DNA from: Bifidobacterium erythrocebi
GTDB taxonomy: Bacteria > Actinomycetota > Actinomycetes > Actinomycetales > Bifidobacteriaceae
DNA: 64,000 bases
Assembly: GCF_012932675.1 (NCBI RefSeq)
Contig: NZ_JAAIIF010000009.1
Span: forward strand, 1 to 64,000
Reading direction: 5' to 3'
The notes under the pieces are model-generated. The model did not search any database. It saw only the letters and a program-made list of their open reading frames with translations, and was not told where the DNA came from. The translations under genes and the position numbers were made by a program. Positions 1-8,924 of the stretch are shown here, piece after piece (position 1 is the stretch's first letter; every line of letters begins with the position of its first letter).

Positions 1-1
1 C

Positions 2-73
2 GCGAACGAATGGTCGAACCGCCGCTACCTGGACATGTCCCGGCTCGATGACAACCTCGTGGAAGCGAACTGA
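2..73 (+). CDS. 3' tail of an unidentified gene, cut by the window edge
   Basis: An open frame enters from the left edge and ends at a TGA at 71-73, giving about 23 residues that end in DDNLVEAN. It lies on the opposite strand to the EPS operon and abuts the broken acyltransferase gene. I cannot identify it: it could be the end of a transposase or of another polysaccharide gene. The pseudogene next door has lost its normal 3' end right here, which fits a recombination or insertion junction, but that is inference. Confidence 0.25.
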   Translation, partial: ANEWSNRRYLDMSRLDDNLVEAN

Positions 74-623
74 TCATCGCGCCATGGACGGCCATGATCC
101 AAAGTGCGCAACTTTTCGGGCACTACCATTTTATGAGCAGGAACACCTGCCCATGTGGTGTTAGGCTCAGAAATGTCTTTTAGAACCAACGCATTTGCGT
201 CCACACGCGTATGATTAGCAGTTAATACCACCAAGCACTTTTGAATCAATCATGAGCTCGACATGATCGCCAATAACAGGACATTGGTCATGCGTCTGAG
301 CAATTACGACTCCAACTGGAAAGCGAGCAGTAGTTCCCAACCCTCACTTGGAAATTCATAATAACCCGTTCCGGATGCCAGATAACTAATCCTTTACCAA
401 AAACATTAATAGGAATTTCAGAGCAAAATTGAGATGATAACTTCTTAAGCCTCAGTAGATGCCAGTAATAGGCAATTCGATGCCACCCTCCAACATTGTG
501 ATGATACTCTGCTTTGCATAAATGAGTTTTAAGACGGATAACTTGCGCACCAAACAATCGTTTCAGCAGACTTTTGGGATTAGCCTGGATTAGTCGATCC
601 GCAACCAAAGCAACTAAGTGCAC
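73..623 (-). pseudogene. Frameshifted serine-acetyltransferase-like (left-handed beta-helix) acyltransferase
   Basis: Two overlapping reading frames together match the intact paralogue at 5991-6554 along its length. The N-terminal frame carries CSEIPINVFGKGL, IWHPERVI and RVGNYCSLSS. Near 320 an extra base shifts the frame away from the expected GVVIAQ; a second shift near 225 restores a frame reading NALVLKDI and NTTWAGVPA, the C-terminal hexapeptide-repeat part. The C-terminus then runs into sequence unlike the paralogue, so the 3' end is probably also lost. The family transfers acetyl groups from acetyl-CoA and, in EPS clusters, probably decorates sugars. It is last in the EPS operon, and its decay suggests that the intact copy suffices or that a modification was lost. 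Confidence 0.85.
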
Positions 624-695
624 TAAACATGTTAGAGAAATGGCAAGCTGGCACCCTTCAACTCGTCATGGTAGCATACCCTCATCTGTCACCTT

Positions 696-1721
696 TCAGA
701 CTCGCGTGACAATACTTTCCGGAGTACGACGTATAGAACGGCATACAGGCACAGACTCCGGGAAATTACCCACTGCGATGTACATCACGGGAAAATCATA
801 GTCAGGCATATTCAACAGTTCCCTGGTCTGACGATCCTGAGACAAATTGAACATCGCGTTCAGAGGACATGCCGCCAAACCATATGCTTCCAATGCGTAC
901 AATAGAGACATCGAAAATAGGCCACCATCCACAAATGGCTCATTACGTTCCCCGTAATTCATGAACGCCCGGATATCAGAAGTAATCAGCAATAATACTG
1001 GAGGCATATCATATCCATTAAACCCACCTTGAATTTTCAAGGCTGCCTTAATTTTTTCTGAATCGGTAATCTGATATATACGCGTAGCTTGTCGATTGCA
1101 CACAGACGGAGTCTTCATCGACACCTCGTACACTTTATCAAGCAATTCCTGCGAAACAGGCTTATCTGAATATTCTCGTACTGAATACCTATTTTGTGCT
1201 AATTGGATGAATCCCTTGGAAAGGTTATCGGCCTTAGTAGAAGAATTCATGATAAAAGAGCCAGCTTCGCTTGAAGCATCTGGCTCATAAGTTAAAGCAG
1301 ATTCCCAAATATGTTCGGGGAACATCGCCTTCACCGAAGTAAGGTCGTAATTAACGTCATTATGACGGTGCTGATATTCATGCAGTACTGACAATCCTTG
1401 CTGATACAGAGGATTGGTTCTGTAATTTTTATCTGCTTTCTCCAACAAAACCATTCGCTTGGAAATTTCGCTCAAAACGCCCTTGCCAAAGCCGCGCCTG
1501 AAATTGACATGACTCAACCCTTTTTCCAACCTATGGATATCAAAAGCCAAACGTGTTTCAACACGTGCTTTGTCGGTGGAAGTGTCAAGGGACATCCAAC
1601 GCATAAAGCGTTGACGCTGAATCCGCCTCGCCTTAGAAGCCTCTATCATATCTTTTATAGAATGCGCTCTCTCCCATGCAGATTTGGGCACGATGCTCTT
1701 AATAATTTGCTTTGCAGACAT
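696..1721 (-). CDS. Nitroreductase-family protein of the EPS cluster
   Basis: The predicted protein has 341 residues. The last half is a nitroreductase-type flavin fold: the NRYSVREYSDKPV segment (about residues 178-190) is the usual FMN-binding start, and the block ending AYGLAACPLNA is the dimer-interface/FMN part. About 165 extra N-terminal residues are basic and helical and lack a recognisable domain. I chose the ATG at 1721 over one 24 bases upstream because AGGAG lies just before it. It follows the FrhB-like gene, and the two occur together near pyruvyl transferases in other polysaccharide loci, so a redox step in surface polymer or lipid-carrier chemistry is possible. The substrate is unknown. 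Confidence 0.8.
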   Translation of the reverse strand: MSAKQIIKSIVPKSAWERAHSIKDMIEASKARRIQRQRFMRWMSLDTSTDKARVETRLAFDIHRLEKGLSHVNFRRGFGKGVLSEISKRMVLLEKADKNYRTNPLYQQGLSVLHEYQHRHNDVNYDLTSVKAMFPEHIWESALTYEPDASSEAGSFIMNSSTKADNLSKGFIQLAQNRYSVREYSDKPVSQELLDKVYEVSMKTPSVCNRQATRIYQITDSEKIKAALKIQGGFNGYDMPPVLLLITSDIRAFMNYGERNEPFVDGGLFSMSLLYALEAYGLAACPLNAMFNLSQDRQTRELLNMPDYDFPVMYIAVGNFPESVPVCRSIRRTPESIVTRV

Positions 1722-1798
1722 ACTTTTTCTCCTCTCGAAATCCATTTCGTTCAGGCAGCAAGCAGATAACGTTGTTTTCTTGCGCTAAACCCAGAAAT

Positions 1799-1856
1799 GC
1801 AAAAAGCGTGGCCAAAGCCAAGCCCATTATTCTGGACTGGTATTAGCCACGCTTCC
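1799..1856 (-). terminator. Rho-independent terminator-like hairpin after the FrhB-like gene
   Basis: AAGCGTGGC at 1804-1812 pairs with GCCACGCTT at 1846-1854. On the minus strand the hairpin is followed by CTTTTTGCATTT, a usable U-tract. It would separate the nitroreductase gene and the acyltransferase pseudogene from the main EPS transcript, or attenuate it. Confidence 0.6.
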
Positions 1857-1898
1857 GTATTACAAATTGCAGAGGAGCGTATAACAGAGTAAGCGCGG

Positions 1899-3347
1899 TT
1901 AGCTACGCCCCCCCCCCATCAAATTTTTAATCCGTGATACCGCCCCAGCAGGCAACACACGTTTAAAGATTCTCTTGCAGGCGCGAATAATTCGCTTCTT
2001 TGGAGATGTGCTCACGCGACGATACGAATGTTCAATCGGCTTCATGTGCTTCTTGAACTCGTTGAAATCGTTTGCCTTGACGGCCTCGCGGAATGCGGCG
2101 AAGCTCTCGTTCTTCAGCACGGTACGCATCGCGTAGGTCTTCTGACGCCGGTCACTGACGCCGTCCAACGATGGCTTGACGCGTTTGGTCGGGGTCCATT
2201 CGCCACGCTGTTCGTGCACATACAAGCGGTATGCAAGCCCCTGCCGGCGATGCCGGAAGCCACCCGCCTGGGACTGGTACACCTCCGCGGAATCGGAATC
2301 ATGCAGCACAAGCTCGCTGCGATGACGGTCGAATAGGTTCTGGACTTCCTGGTTGCGCACGACAATAACGTTGCAGCCCTCACCATCGTTCACATATTTC
2401 GGGATCCATGCATCGCCAAATGTCACATCCGCGGTCTCGGCAAGCACATCGTCACAGTAATCGCATGCGTTGTACTTGAAATAGCCCAATCCCCAATTGG
2501 TAGTAGACAGCTCAGCAGTACGCTTGATGACAGGTTTTTCCCCATCAGTCAGCCGAACTTCGACCGCATAGTCGGAAGCAGGGCTGCCCGGAGTCTTATG
2601 GCGGAAATCCACGCGAGCGATATTATCCAGGGGAACACCGGATTCCCATGCCTCGCTTTTCGCGAAGAAGTCCGATTTCAGGTGCCCGCACACCAAGCCG
2701 ATGCAGTACCTAATGCGCTTGTTAAGCACTTCGTCCTGCCTGCACAACAGACGAACCGCTTTCACAAAACAGGGAATACCGATGAACAAATACTTCCCAT
2801 CATGTTCATGCACATAGGAAAGCACTTCACTCATTTCAACAGGATAGTACTTCGACTTCGCACCCGTCTTAAGCTCATCCACATTATGCGACACCTGGTA
2901 TGTGTACATGTGTTCCGGATCCGGGCCGTCCTTGACATGAATCACCGCGTCCACGAGTCCGTCCTCAAGCATCTTAGAAGCGAGCCAACTGACCATGCCT
3001 CCAGAGCTGCCGCGGGAGCGCCAGCCATCGGCAGACGTGTACCCCACATATGCATTGAGCCAGTAGCCGAGATATTGATCATGGTGTATGTCAGCCTGCT
3101 CGGAGAACAGCTCAGCTCCAAGAACATCCTCATTAATGGAACTAGCGAAAGGACACGCACTGTTGACTGCGTCTTCATTCGCAATAGAGCCCTGTATAGA
3201 AGCTTGATAACACCCATCGGCACTCTTGGCGATGTTAAATGCAGGGTCAAGATATGCGCATGAGCCACAGCCTACGCAATATGTGGCTGTGCCCCCTACT
3301 GCATCCTTATCGGGTGATTGAATCACCTGTTCAACTGTACTGCTCAT
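1899..3347 (-). CDS. Coenzyme F420 hydrogenase/dehydrogenase beta-subunit (FrhB) family protein
   Basis: A 482-residue iron-sulfur protein. CVGCGSC at residues 24-30 is a cluster-binding motif, and further family cysteines appear in GIPCFVKA (about 190-197), GLVCGH (217-222) and CDYCDD (296-301), the last followed by the typical ADVTFGDAW. FrhB-family proteins move electrons between flavin, iron-sulfur clusters and a substrate; members in polysaccharide loci have no firmly known substrate. Its start overlaps the wzx stop as ATGA, so it is translationally coupled to the flippase. The last codons include ten consecutive Gs on the coding strand, so slippage would change the C-terminal residues. 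The true electron donor is unknown; F420 is unlikely in this organism. Confidence 0.85.
   Translation of the reverse strand: MSSTVEQVIQSPDKDAVGGTATYCVGCGSCAYLDPAFNIAKSADGCYQASIQGSIANEDAVNSACPFASSINEDVLGAELFSEQADIHHDQYLGYWLNAYVGYTSADGWRSRGSSGGMVSWLASKMLEDGLVDAVIHVKDGPDPEHMYTYQVSHNVDELKTGAKSKYYPVEMSEVLSYVHEHDGKYLFIGIPCFVKAVRLLCRQDEVLNKRIRYCIGLVCGHLKSDFFAKSEAWESGVPLDNIARVDFRHKTPGSPASDYAVEVRLTDGEKPVIKRTAELSTTNWGLGYFKYNACDYCDDVLAETADVTFGDAWIPKYVNDGEGCNVIVVRNQEVQNLFDRHRSELVLHDSDSAEVYQSQAGGFRHRRQGLAYRLYVHEQRGEWTPTKRVKPSLDGVSDRRQKTYAMRTVLKNESFAAFREAVKANDFNEFKKHMKPIEHSYRRVSTSPKKRIIRACKRIFKRVLPAGAVSRIKNLMGGGRS
1908..1917. repeat. Homopolymer of ten C (ten G on the coding strand)
   Basis: Ten C in a row lie inside the last codons of the FrhB-like gene (ATG GGG GGG GGG CGT AGC stop on its strand). 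Such runs are prone to polymerase slippage. Gaining one base gives an immediate stop; losing one base removes the normal stop and extends the protein. Confidence 0.9.
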
Positions 3348-4864
3348 CTCATTACCTTTCTATGAAGACGATTAACAATTTTCTCTCGCTCATCAGCAGT
3401 AAGAGACACTTTCATCGTGCCTGCACCAAACAATAGCGTATACACGATGCCCCACAGCAAAAAAGTCGAAATGGAAGAGACTGGCAACGCCAAGCCACCC
3501 AGCAGACATACAGCAACCACTACAAGTGCCAGCAAGATAGTCGGTAATTGGTGTTTCCAGAAATAAACCATGTCCAAACCGATACGAGTGTGATAGTACC
3601 AGTTCATGAACAGGCCGGTACCCAGCACAATACTGGCCACGTAGCCGATGGCCGTGGCCCAATACCCAAGAGAAGGTATCAAGAGCACGCTAATCACGAT
3701 ATCAATTACAGATGTAAGAACATAGATTAAGCTACGAGTCTTGTGGCGATTCTTAGCACGTTGAATTTCAATACCCGTGTTCTGGGTGAGTGGAATCATC
3801 ACTGGCAATACCATAATCAGGCAGAGCCAATACGCGTCCGTATTCGCTTCGCCTGCCCAGATACGTACAAAATACCTGCCAAGCACAATAAACCCGCCGA
3901 ACAGATACCAGAAGATGACCATCTGATAACGGCCCACTCGTGTCATCAACTGGGTCAGGACTTTGTTATCATCCGATTCCGCAACGATGCGGTTGATTTG
4001 CGGATTAAACACATTTGACATGGTTGTCGACATGGAAAAGAAGATATTCCTGATCTGCACAGCAATAGCAAACACCGCCACTGCCGTTGAACTGGCCATT
4101 GCACCTAATAGGAAATTGGGCACGTTGTTGTTGACCAAATCGAAAATCTGGTTCAAGAAAATCCAGAAACTGAATACTGCGATTGCTTTGAATAACACCC
4201 ATTCCAAACCACGGAATGTGAATTTCATATTTAACTTATGCGTGGCAAATGCGATGTTCCACACAAGCAAAATGGTCGAGATCGTCAACTGGGCGCATGC
4301 CACACCGATAGCACCCATTCCAAGCCAGAGAAGCAGAACCGCGAGGAACGGCTGTGCCAATGCGGTGAGCAGCTGGCGCGACTGCTGGAACACGAACCGT
4401 TCATGTGCCACGATGTACGAATCGAATGGCGTGGACAGCATAGTCACCGCGATGTTCACACCCATGACCATCAACAGTGCGCGTGCCAGATTGATTTCTT
4501 GAGTTGTCAAGCCGCCAGAGAACAATGCATGCACATTCAGAACCATTGCTCCACAACCGATTAAGCACAACACTGCGACAGTAAGGTACACAAGCAGGAA
4601 CATGCCATTCAGTCGGCGCACGCCCAAACCATTGTCCGGACATCCAGCAGCACGCTCACGCATGTAGAAGCGCACGTAGCTCCCATAGAAACCTGCCGAC
4701 AGGAGCGTCAACGCGAACACCACGCTGTTGGTCATCTGGAACACGCCGTAATCGCCCTGCCCCATGAAATGCAACAGCAGAGGCACGTAAATAAGATTGA
4801 CCAGGTTTTTCACCAAAATGTTCGCATAGCCGAGCAGCGCTCCAACTTTCTTCTGACTTGCCAT
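3344..4864 (-). CDS. Wzx-type polysaccharide flippase
   Basis: A 506-residue, highly hydrophobic protein with about 12-14 membrane segments. It belongs to the oligosaccharide flippase (MOP superfamily) group and would move lipid-linked repeat units across the cytoplasmic membrane for EPS assembly. The N-terminus (GALLGYANILVKNLVNLIYVPLLL) has the usual first helix, and the charged loop VFNPQINRIVAESDD is typical of the family. It lies between the pyruvyl transferase and the FrhB-like gene in one operon, overlapping the latter by four bases. AAGGAG precedes the start, with rather long spacing. Confidence 0.9.
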   Translation of the reverse strand: MASQKKVGALLGYANILVKNLVNLIYVPLLLHFMGQGDYGVFQMTNSVVFALTLLSAGFYGSYVRFYMRERAAGCPDNGLGVRRLNGMFLLVYLTVAVLCLIGCGAMVLNVHALFSGGLTTQEINLARALLMVMGVNIAVTMLSTPFDSYIVAHERFVFQQSRQLLTALAQPFLAVLLLWLGMGAIGVACAQLTISTILLVWNIAFATHKLNMKFTFRGLEWVLFKAIAVFSFWIFLNQIFDLVNNNVPNFLLGAMASSTAVAVFAIAVQIRNIFFSMSTTMSNVFNPQINRIVAESDDNKVLTQLMTRVGRYQMVIFWYLFGGFIVLGRYFVRIWAGEANTDAYWLCLIMVLPVMIPLTQNTGIEIQRAKNRHKTRSLIYVLTSVIDIVISVLLIPSLGYWATAIGYVASIVLGTGLFMNWYYHTRIGLDMVYFWKHQLPTILLALVVVAVCLLGGLALPVSSISTFLLWGIVYTLLFGAGTMKVSLTADEREKIVNRLHRKVMR

Positions 4865-4873
4865 ATAAGCCGG

Positions 4874-5971
4874 TTACTCCTTCATGGCCCTATCAAGCCA
4901 TTCCTGAGACTCCTTACGATGCTGTTCGAGCAACTGATCGACCTTTTTATAATCAATTTCAGGTGCAAGACCAGAATCCATCATCACTGAATTTAGGTTA
5001 AACAAACGAAACAGAGTCTCCATGCGTGAGTTCATGTTCGCGTTACCTGTCATGCCAGCTCGGTTGAAGACCGTAAACTGTTTATGGAACAAAATTGAGA
5101 AACAACATGCATGGTAAGAATCAGTGAACACATACTGCGCCTTAGCAAACAGTTCTACGAAGTCCTGAGGACCGGCAACATAAGTTGCTCTATCCCGTAA
5201 ATCAAGCATACGACGGACATGGCATCCACGTTTTACTGCATACGCCTGAATGTCATGTTCCTGCTTATCAGTCAAATTTCCAAGAAAATATGTAAGCACA
5301 TAACTATCATTATCCGACACAAAATTTTCTGTAACATCCAACCATTTATCAGCAGTGAGCATAAGGGTAGGGTCCAAGACCACTGCTGCTTCCAAACCAG
5401 TCATTTCCTTAACCAGCTCAACACCGCAATCTTCACGTACTGAAATAGCTTTCAAGCGTGGCAAATATTGCTGAAAAATTGGCATGACATCATCTGTAAC
5501 ATGAGAGACCCCAAAACTTGCAGCATAACTGATAGTTGGAACCTGATCAGATGAGAACGCCCCAAGACGAAGTCTTAATCCACTCTTAGAAATCCAATAA
5601 TAATTCCAAACTTGGTCTGAACCAAGAACAATAAAGTCAAATCTCAGTGAAGGAGATATATGTCCTGCTTTCGACACTTTACATGCAACATTTAATCCAT
5701 ACTTATTATTGAAATATTGAAATCTATGACTTTTTCTTTTATCTGCAGCTAAAGCAAAATGCTTGAATGAGCATACTCTCTTCTTAAGAATGTCTAAAAG
5801 AGAACGAGCAGGTATAAATATTTGTTTAAGCTTTGAATCAACAGGCCACCCACAATCGATTGTGGAAACTTTTCCGTACGCTTTCAAACACTCTGTTAAA
5901 GCATAGTTCTGTAATCTATTTCCATAATTATTGGAATCATTAATCGTTAGAATAGCAATTCTCTTATCCAT
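4874..5971 (-). CDS. Polysaccharide pyruvyl transferase family protein
   Basis: The protein has 365 residues and would transfer a pyruvate ketal from phosphoenolpyruvate to a sugar of the EPS repeat unit, in the cytoplasm. Family features visible are the N-terminal NYGNRLQNYA loop, the central VLGSDQVWN block and the C-terminal TDSYHACCFSILF block. The ATG at 5971 is preferred because GGAG sits 7 bases before it; the frame extends 15 codons further upstream without a good ribosome site. Base composition is clearly AT-rich from here to the polymerase gene. A pyruvylated polymer would be negatively charged. Confidence 0.88.
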   Translation of the reverse strand: MDKRIAILTINDSNNYGNRLQNYALTECLKAYGKVSTIDCGWPVDSKLKQIFIPARSLLDILKKRVCSFKHFALAADKRKSHRFQYFNNKYGLNVACKVSKAGHISPSLRFDFIVLGSDQVWNYYWISKSGLRLRLGAFSSDQVPTISYAASFGVSHVTDDVMPIFQQYLPRLKAISVREDCGVELVKEMTGLEAAVVLDPTLMLTADKWLDVTENFVSDNDSYVLTYFLGNLTDKQEHDIQAYAVKRGCHVRRMLDLRDRATYVAGPQDFVELFAKAQYVFTDSYHACCFSILFHKQFTVFNRAGMTGNANMNSRMETLFRLFNLNSVMMDSGLAPEIDYKKVDQLLEQHRKESQEWLDRAMKE

Positions 5972-5990
5972 TTGAATTCTCCATATTATC

Positions 5991-6554
5991 TTATGCCAAA
6001 GGCACAGGTTCCTCAATGGTACCCTTGTTATTGATTTTCTTTGCCGGGATTCCCGCCCATGTTGTATTTGCTTCCTTAATCTCTTTAAGAACTAATGCAT
6101 CAGCCCCAATTCGCACGTGATCCGCAACATGTATCCCTCCCAGAACTTTTGAATCAATCATAAGTTCAACATAGTTGCCAATCGATGGAGATCTATCGTG
6201 TGATTGAGCAATAACGACGCCACTGGAAAGACTGCAGTAATCACCAACACGGGCATCTGGATTAATGATAATCCTTTCAGGATGCCAGATGGTCAGTCCT
6301 TTGCCAAAAACATTAATAGGGATTTCTGAACAATAGATTTTACAAAAGTGTTTTACAAAAAAAAGATGATAATAATAGAAAATCTTGTTCCTTAAATGGC
6401 TACTATTATTAAAATAAAATTCGGCTTTGCGTAGATGAATTTTCATCTTCGCAATACGCCCACCAAATAAACGCCTAATCACTCCTCTAGGCAATGGCTG
6501 CACACGAAGATCTTCTTTGATATAGGATTGTAATTCGTCTTTTGTACTAATCAA
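5991..6554 (-). CDS. Serine-acetyltransferase-like O-acetyltransferase (intact copy)
   Basis: A 187-residue protein with a short helical N-terminus and a left-handed beta-helix built of hexapeptide repeats (DARVGDYCSLSSG, IGNYVELMI, VADHVRIGADALVLK), ending in the family's TTWAGIPAKK loop. It resembles CysE-like acetyltransferases of polysaccharide loci and probably O-acetylates an EPS sugar. The start is apparently TTG, with GAGGT six bases before it, and it overlaps the end of the preceding glycosyltransferase by eight bases. A decayed paralogue ends the same operon at 73-623. Confidence 0.85.
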   Translation of the reverse strand: MISTKDELQSYIKEDLRVQPLPRGVIRRLFGGRIAKMKIHLRKAEFYFNNSSHLRNKIFYYYHLFFVKHFCKIYCSEIPINVFGKGLTIWHPERIIINPDARVGDYCSLSSGVVIAQSHDRSPSIGNYVELMIDSKVLGGIHVADHVRIGADALVLKEIKEANTTWAGIPAKKINNKGTIEEPVPLA

Positions 6555-7551
6555 GATTACCTCTTTCCAAGATACGACGAATAAAACTCTGATAAAACAT
6601 AATTATCCAATATTTCCTGCCAACTGATAATCGAAAAGCGACACCCCGCTTGCTTTTTTCATCATTAATGTAAGGATTACATTGCCATTCTCTAAAATGC
6701 ATACTCATCCAAGATGAAATTCTTCTTACATTTCTCAAACCTTGAATTCCGTATCTAAGCTGTGCTCTCGTTTCATAGTTCATTAGATGATTGACAGCTT
6801 GCCACTCAATTTCATTATGGTATAAACTTAATTCATCATTGGTTAAAGATTTAATAATATGATTGAATGAATCGATAATACTTAACCTATTAGAGGAATC
6901 CATAGAATGTATGGCGCTTCTTCTTTGTTGTCTATACATATAGACATCCTCGTTAAAATATTTAATCGAGTCAGCACGAACACTCAAAGGCAATATAGAC
7001 GCAAGATCTTCGCCAATACACATCTTAGATGGATTATACAAACCACCATTTTCTTCCAGAAATTCTCTACGAATAAATTGACGCCAAAGCTCTGCACATG
7101 AACGAACATATTCCCGTTTGGAGAAATTGGCAAAATTTAACTCTTTTGAATCAATCCTTTTCCCTTTTGCATCTACTTTGACTCCATTAAATACAATAAT
7201 ATCCGAATCCTCATCGCATAATAAATCGACTATTTTAGCGAATGAATCCCAGTTAATAAAATCATCGCTATCAAGAAAACCAACATATATACCTCTGGCA
7301 ACTGAAAGTCCAGTACATCTTGCAGAATTTTGTCCTTGATTTTTCTGATGAATTACCTGAGCTTCATATGCAAGATTTATAGAATCTAAATATTTAGAAG
7401 TCTCTGGACATGAACCATCATCAACTATAATAATCTCAATTTTTAAATTCCTATTTTGAAGAAAAGGAGCAAAACATTGTTGTAAAAAAACAGTCGGCGT
7501 ATTCCATACTGGAATTATCAAAGAAAGAAGAATCTCTTTCACCATAGCCAT
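6547..7551 (-). CDS. Family 2 glycosyltransferase
   Basis: The N-terminal 110 residues form a GT-A fold: SLIIPVWNTP, then IIIVDDGSC, then the metal-binding YVGFLDSDD. It would add a sugar from a nucleotide donor to the lipid-linked EPS intermediate on the cytoplasmic side; donor and acceptor cannot be read from sequence. The total length of 334 residues is usual. The start at 7551 is favoured by AAAGGTGAT directly upstream over an in-frame TTG at 7563. The gene is AT-rich, with many AAA, ATA and TTA codons, unlike the flanking core genes. Confidence 0.88.
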   Translation of the reverse strand: MAMVKEILLSLIIPVWNTPTVFLQQCFAPFLQNRNLKIEIIIVDDGSCPETSKYLDSINLAYEAQVIHQKNQGQNSARCTGLSVARGIYVGFLDSDDFINWDSFAKIVDLLCDEDSDIIVFNGVKVDAKGKRIDSKELNFANFSKREYVRSCAELWRQFIRREFLEENGGLYNPSKMCIGEDLASILPLSVRADSIKYFNEDVYMYRQQRRSAIHSMDSSNRLSIIDSFNHIIKSLTNDELSLYHNEIEWQAVNHLMNYETRAQLRYGIQGLRNVRRISSWMSMHFREWQCNPYINDEKSKRGVAFRLSVGRKYWIIMFYQSFIRRILERGNLD

Positions 7552-7559
7552 ATCACCTT

Positions 7560-8813
7560 TCAAGCTAAAATATCATTCAGAGATTGAGATGGATTTTTCT
7601 TTAGATACTCTGCAATAATTCGAAACACTATTATCCAAAGCCATAATGCTACAGTACGTTCTGCTCCAATAATAATAGAGCAAATGATAATTCCAGGAAG
7701 CATTGCAATCAAAACATAGTTATGTGTTTTCAGAAGAATTTTAATGCAATCAGTAATTATATAAGCAAAAAGAAAAAGGCCAACTATGCCGAAATCGACA
7801 AGAAAATCAGTTATTGTACCATGAGTAGTTACATTTGGGTCACCAATAATACCACGATCTTTTGCAAAAAAATAATTATAATTCCCTACGCCATACCCCA
7901 AAAAAAATCTATGAGGCCAACGATGAATGGCGTTAATCCAATATGAAACACGTTGCTCATTGGAATCATCGTGATAACTATTACCAAAAAAACGATCAAA
8001 CATCCATCCACTCATAAATTTCGAAGCAACCAAAAAAAGAACAATAATACATACAGCAAAGAAAAAAGAATTTTTAATTTTTCCATTATTTCTTTGTGTA
8101 AAATATATAAATGCACTTACGCCGATAATTAATACCATACACATTAATGCACTGCGAGAACCTGTTAAAATTATAGAAACAGTTCCTAAAAGAATACAAA
8201 TCCAAGAAAGAATCTTGTCAAAATTTTTAGTTGCATATATAGCAACTATATACGAGCATACGATTTGAACAAGCACCAGCAAAGCAAAATAATTGGCGTC
8301 TAGCTGGCATCCACGAAGCGTAACCGGATATACGCGACCAAAATACATACCTTGTTTTAAATATTCTTTAAATTCTAAATAAAATGGCACAAGTACGGAA
8401 TAGGATACACCTTTTAAAATAATTGAAATATCTTTTTTTGAAAACCTCTGCGAAACGGCAGTGCCATAAAACCATATTATAATCATGAACATAAAGGCAC
8501 GAATAAGTGTTCTGCTTGTTATTAAATAATCATCTTTTAAAACAGTTAAAAAATTTGAAGCACAAGTAATTGTAATAAAACCAACCATCACGATAAGTGC
8601 ATGAAACGTATATTTTCTAGCATCCTTGGAGAAAACAAATGCTAATATCATTAGTAAAATGGATGGTAAAGCTGTTTGAAAGGTAAATGAGCGCTCATTT
8701 GCAATAAGAATAAAATAAGGCATTAGAACAATTGCAAATGTGATCAGTTTATGCTGGGACACATCATCTTGTCGACATAATGATTTCCCTTTTCCCAAGG
8801 AACAATAGAACAT
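7560..8813 (-). CDS. Wzy-type polysaccharide polymerase (O-antigen ligase family)
   Basis: A roughly 417-residue integral membrane protein with about 10-12 hydrophobic segments. A large outer loop with GYGVGNYNYFF and HGTITDFLVDFGIVGL matches the Wzy_C/O-antigen ligase signature. It would polymerise flipped EPS repeat units on the outer membrane face. It is the only polymerase candidate in the cluster and is strongly AT-rich, as Wzy genes often are. The start is uncertain between ATG 8813, which has AAAAGGTGG before it, and GTG 8822. Confidence 0.82.
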   Translation of the reverse strand: MFYCSLGKGKSLCRQDDVSQHKLITFAIVLMPYFILIANERSFTFQTALPSILLMILAFVFSKDARKYTFHALIVMVGFITITCASNFLTVLKDDYLITSRTLIRAFMFMIIIWFYGTAVSQRFSKKDISIILKGVSYSVLVPFYLEFKEYLKQGMYFGRVYPVTLRGCQLDANYFALLVLVQIVCSYIVAIYATKNFDKILSWICILLGTVSIILTGSRSALMCMVLIIGVSAFIYFTQRNNGKIKNSFFFAVCIIVLFLVASKFMSGWMFDRFFGNSYHDDSNEQRVSYWINAIHRWPHRFFLGYGVGNYNYFFAKDRGIIGDPNVTTHGTITDFLVDFGIVGLFLFAYIITDCIKILLKTHNYVLIAMLPGIIICSIIIGAERTVALWLWIIVFRIIAEYLKKNPSQSLNDILA

Positions 8814-8924
8814 TAATGCCACCTTTTCTCCCTAAAGCATCTTATCAAGTAAGTCTAAAAAGGCATTTTAGTTTCAGAAATGCCGATAATACAAATTATT
8901 TCAAAATAAAAAACCCACTATTAC

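Noticed and set aside
1-73. Identification of the left-edge tail as a transposase
   Set aside because: Only about 23 residues are visible and no terminal inverted repeat can be seen, so I left it unidentified.
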